This document shows positions 63,597 to 64,000 of a stretch of DNA of 64,000 nt, one piece after another. The notes beneath the pieces were generated by a model that was given only the letters and a program-made list of their open reading frames with translations, ran no database searches and had not been told where the DNA came from. Position 1 is the stretch's first letter. Each line of letters opens with the position of its first letter. Made by a program: the position numbers and the translations under genes. The stretch comes from Thiomonas sp. FB-6. Lineage in GTDB: Bacteria > Pseudomonadota > Gammaproteobacteria > Burkholderiales > Burkholderiaceae_C. The stretch covers positions 1 through 64,000 of the forward strand of contig NZ_KB898486.1 of assembly GCF_000377645.1 (NCBI RefSeq). The letters are read 5' to 3'.

Positions 63597-64000
63597 GAGC
63601 GGGAAGGGCGCCTCACGACTGCGGTTTGCCGCGCCGAGTCCGCGCCGGCGGTCGCGAGTTCGAGCACGGCGTCGCTGTCGTTGGCCACCAGCGGCGCGGC
63701 CGGCATGATCGCGACACGCCGGCCGTGAATGACGAAGCCCCAGGGCGCCATCGAGCCGTCGGCGAAGCGCAACTGGATGCAGCGGTGCCCTTGCAGATCG
63801 CCGTGCTGGAGCGGGATCCCGTTGCGTGCCAGATAGTCGGGGCTGGCCACCAGCACCAGCGGAAGTCTGCAGACGTGGCGTGCCACGAAGCCGGCGTCGG
63901 TCACCGAGCCGCCGCGGATCGCGATGTCGATGCCGTCGGCGACGATGTCCACCGGCGTGTTGTCCAGTTCGACCTCGAGGCTCAGCCGGGGGAAGCGATT
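63506..64000 (-). pseudogene. Truncated LysR-family regulator, 3' end degraded (5' end beyond window)
   Basis: The minus strand encodes a LysR effector-binding domain running in from beyond 64000: PRLSLEVELD, VDIVADGIDIAIRGG, LVASPDYLARNG, HRCIQLRF and APLVANDSDAVLELATAGA. After that the usual continuation (GAG-x-RLPDFLV and about 70 residues) is absent. The frame instead reads low-complexity Ser/Arg/Ala sequence into the GST gene on the other strand. The remaining 3' part is therefore missing, probably by deletion at the GST junction. Confidence 0.65.

Overview
The window is a chromosome segment of a high-GC betaproteobacterium, most likely order Burkholderiales. The evidence is the tRNA-Tyr/tRNA-Gly/tRNA-Thr/tuf block, a porin with a typical Burkholderiales N-terminus, Coq7-type ubiquinone hydroxylation, an oxc/frc oxalate operon and dense G/C third positions throughout. 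Family and genus cannot be fixed from the sequence alone. No IS element, integrase, phage gene, CRISPR array or rRNA was seen, so this reads as core plus catabolic accessory chromosome.

Layout. 1-1.9 kb: EF-Tu and three tRNAs on the minus strand, with a promoter lying over the stop codon of trpC. 1.9-4.4 kb: trpGDC without trpE. 4.6-7.0 kb: a 5'-nucleotidase and an exported phosphoesterase, the latter with a Pho-box-like promoter. 7.1-19.2 kb: a complete set of type II secretion structural genes read as G-H-I-J-K, then L-M-N-D-E-F, with two different GspC paralogues, one at each end. No prepilin peptidase is present. 19.3-23.6 kb: ilvA, a candidate small RNA with its own promoter and terminator, an OsmC-like protein, coq7 and a porin. 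23.8-30.1 kb: an HDOD-GAF protein, cheR-cheD-cheB, a Fur-family regulator and a chemoreceptor.

30.3-41.5 kb: an oxalate operon (oxalyl-CoA decarboxylase, formyl-CoA transferase, a stand-alone PAS protein, a second formyl-CoA transferase, an oxalate:formate-type antiporter). It is followed by a 58-residue membrane peptide, a GntR/FCD regulator, a polar-amino-acid-type ABC transporter and an ASL/fumarase-superfamily lyase. 41.6-43.1 kb: a small heat shock protein behind an FNR/ANR-type site with exact class II geometry, then a diguanylate cyclase with a G9 tract just upstream. 43.1-49.8 kb: a quinone-oxidoreductase-like enzyme, an OprB porin, an unaccompanied ZnuA-like binding protein, and metR/metE.

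49.8-57.5 kb: a catabolic cluster (HIBADH family, IlvD/Edd dehydratase, SDR, vanillin-dehydrogenase-like ALDH, coniferyl-alcohol-dehydrogenase-like SDR). It diverges from a XylR/DmpR-type sigma-54 activator, and the intergenic region holds a full -24/-12 promoter and a candidate UAS. 57.5-61.9 kb: HIT protein, an ArsR/CDF/EamA metal cassette whose EamA transporter carries a long His-rich tail, an SDR and a 47-residue exported peptide. 61.9-64 kb: a methyltransferase, a GST and a truncated LysR gene running off the window.

The strongest candidates for something undescribed are the anti-Shine-Dalgarno-rich small RNA upstream of ilvA, the His-tailed EamA exporter under an ArsR sensor, the PAS protein inside the oxalate operon, and the sigma-54-controlled alcohol/aldehyde cassette. 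All functional statements are inferences from sequence motifs and remembered family features; no search was run.
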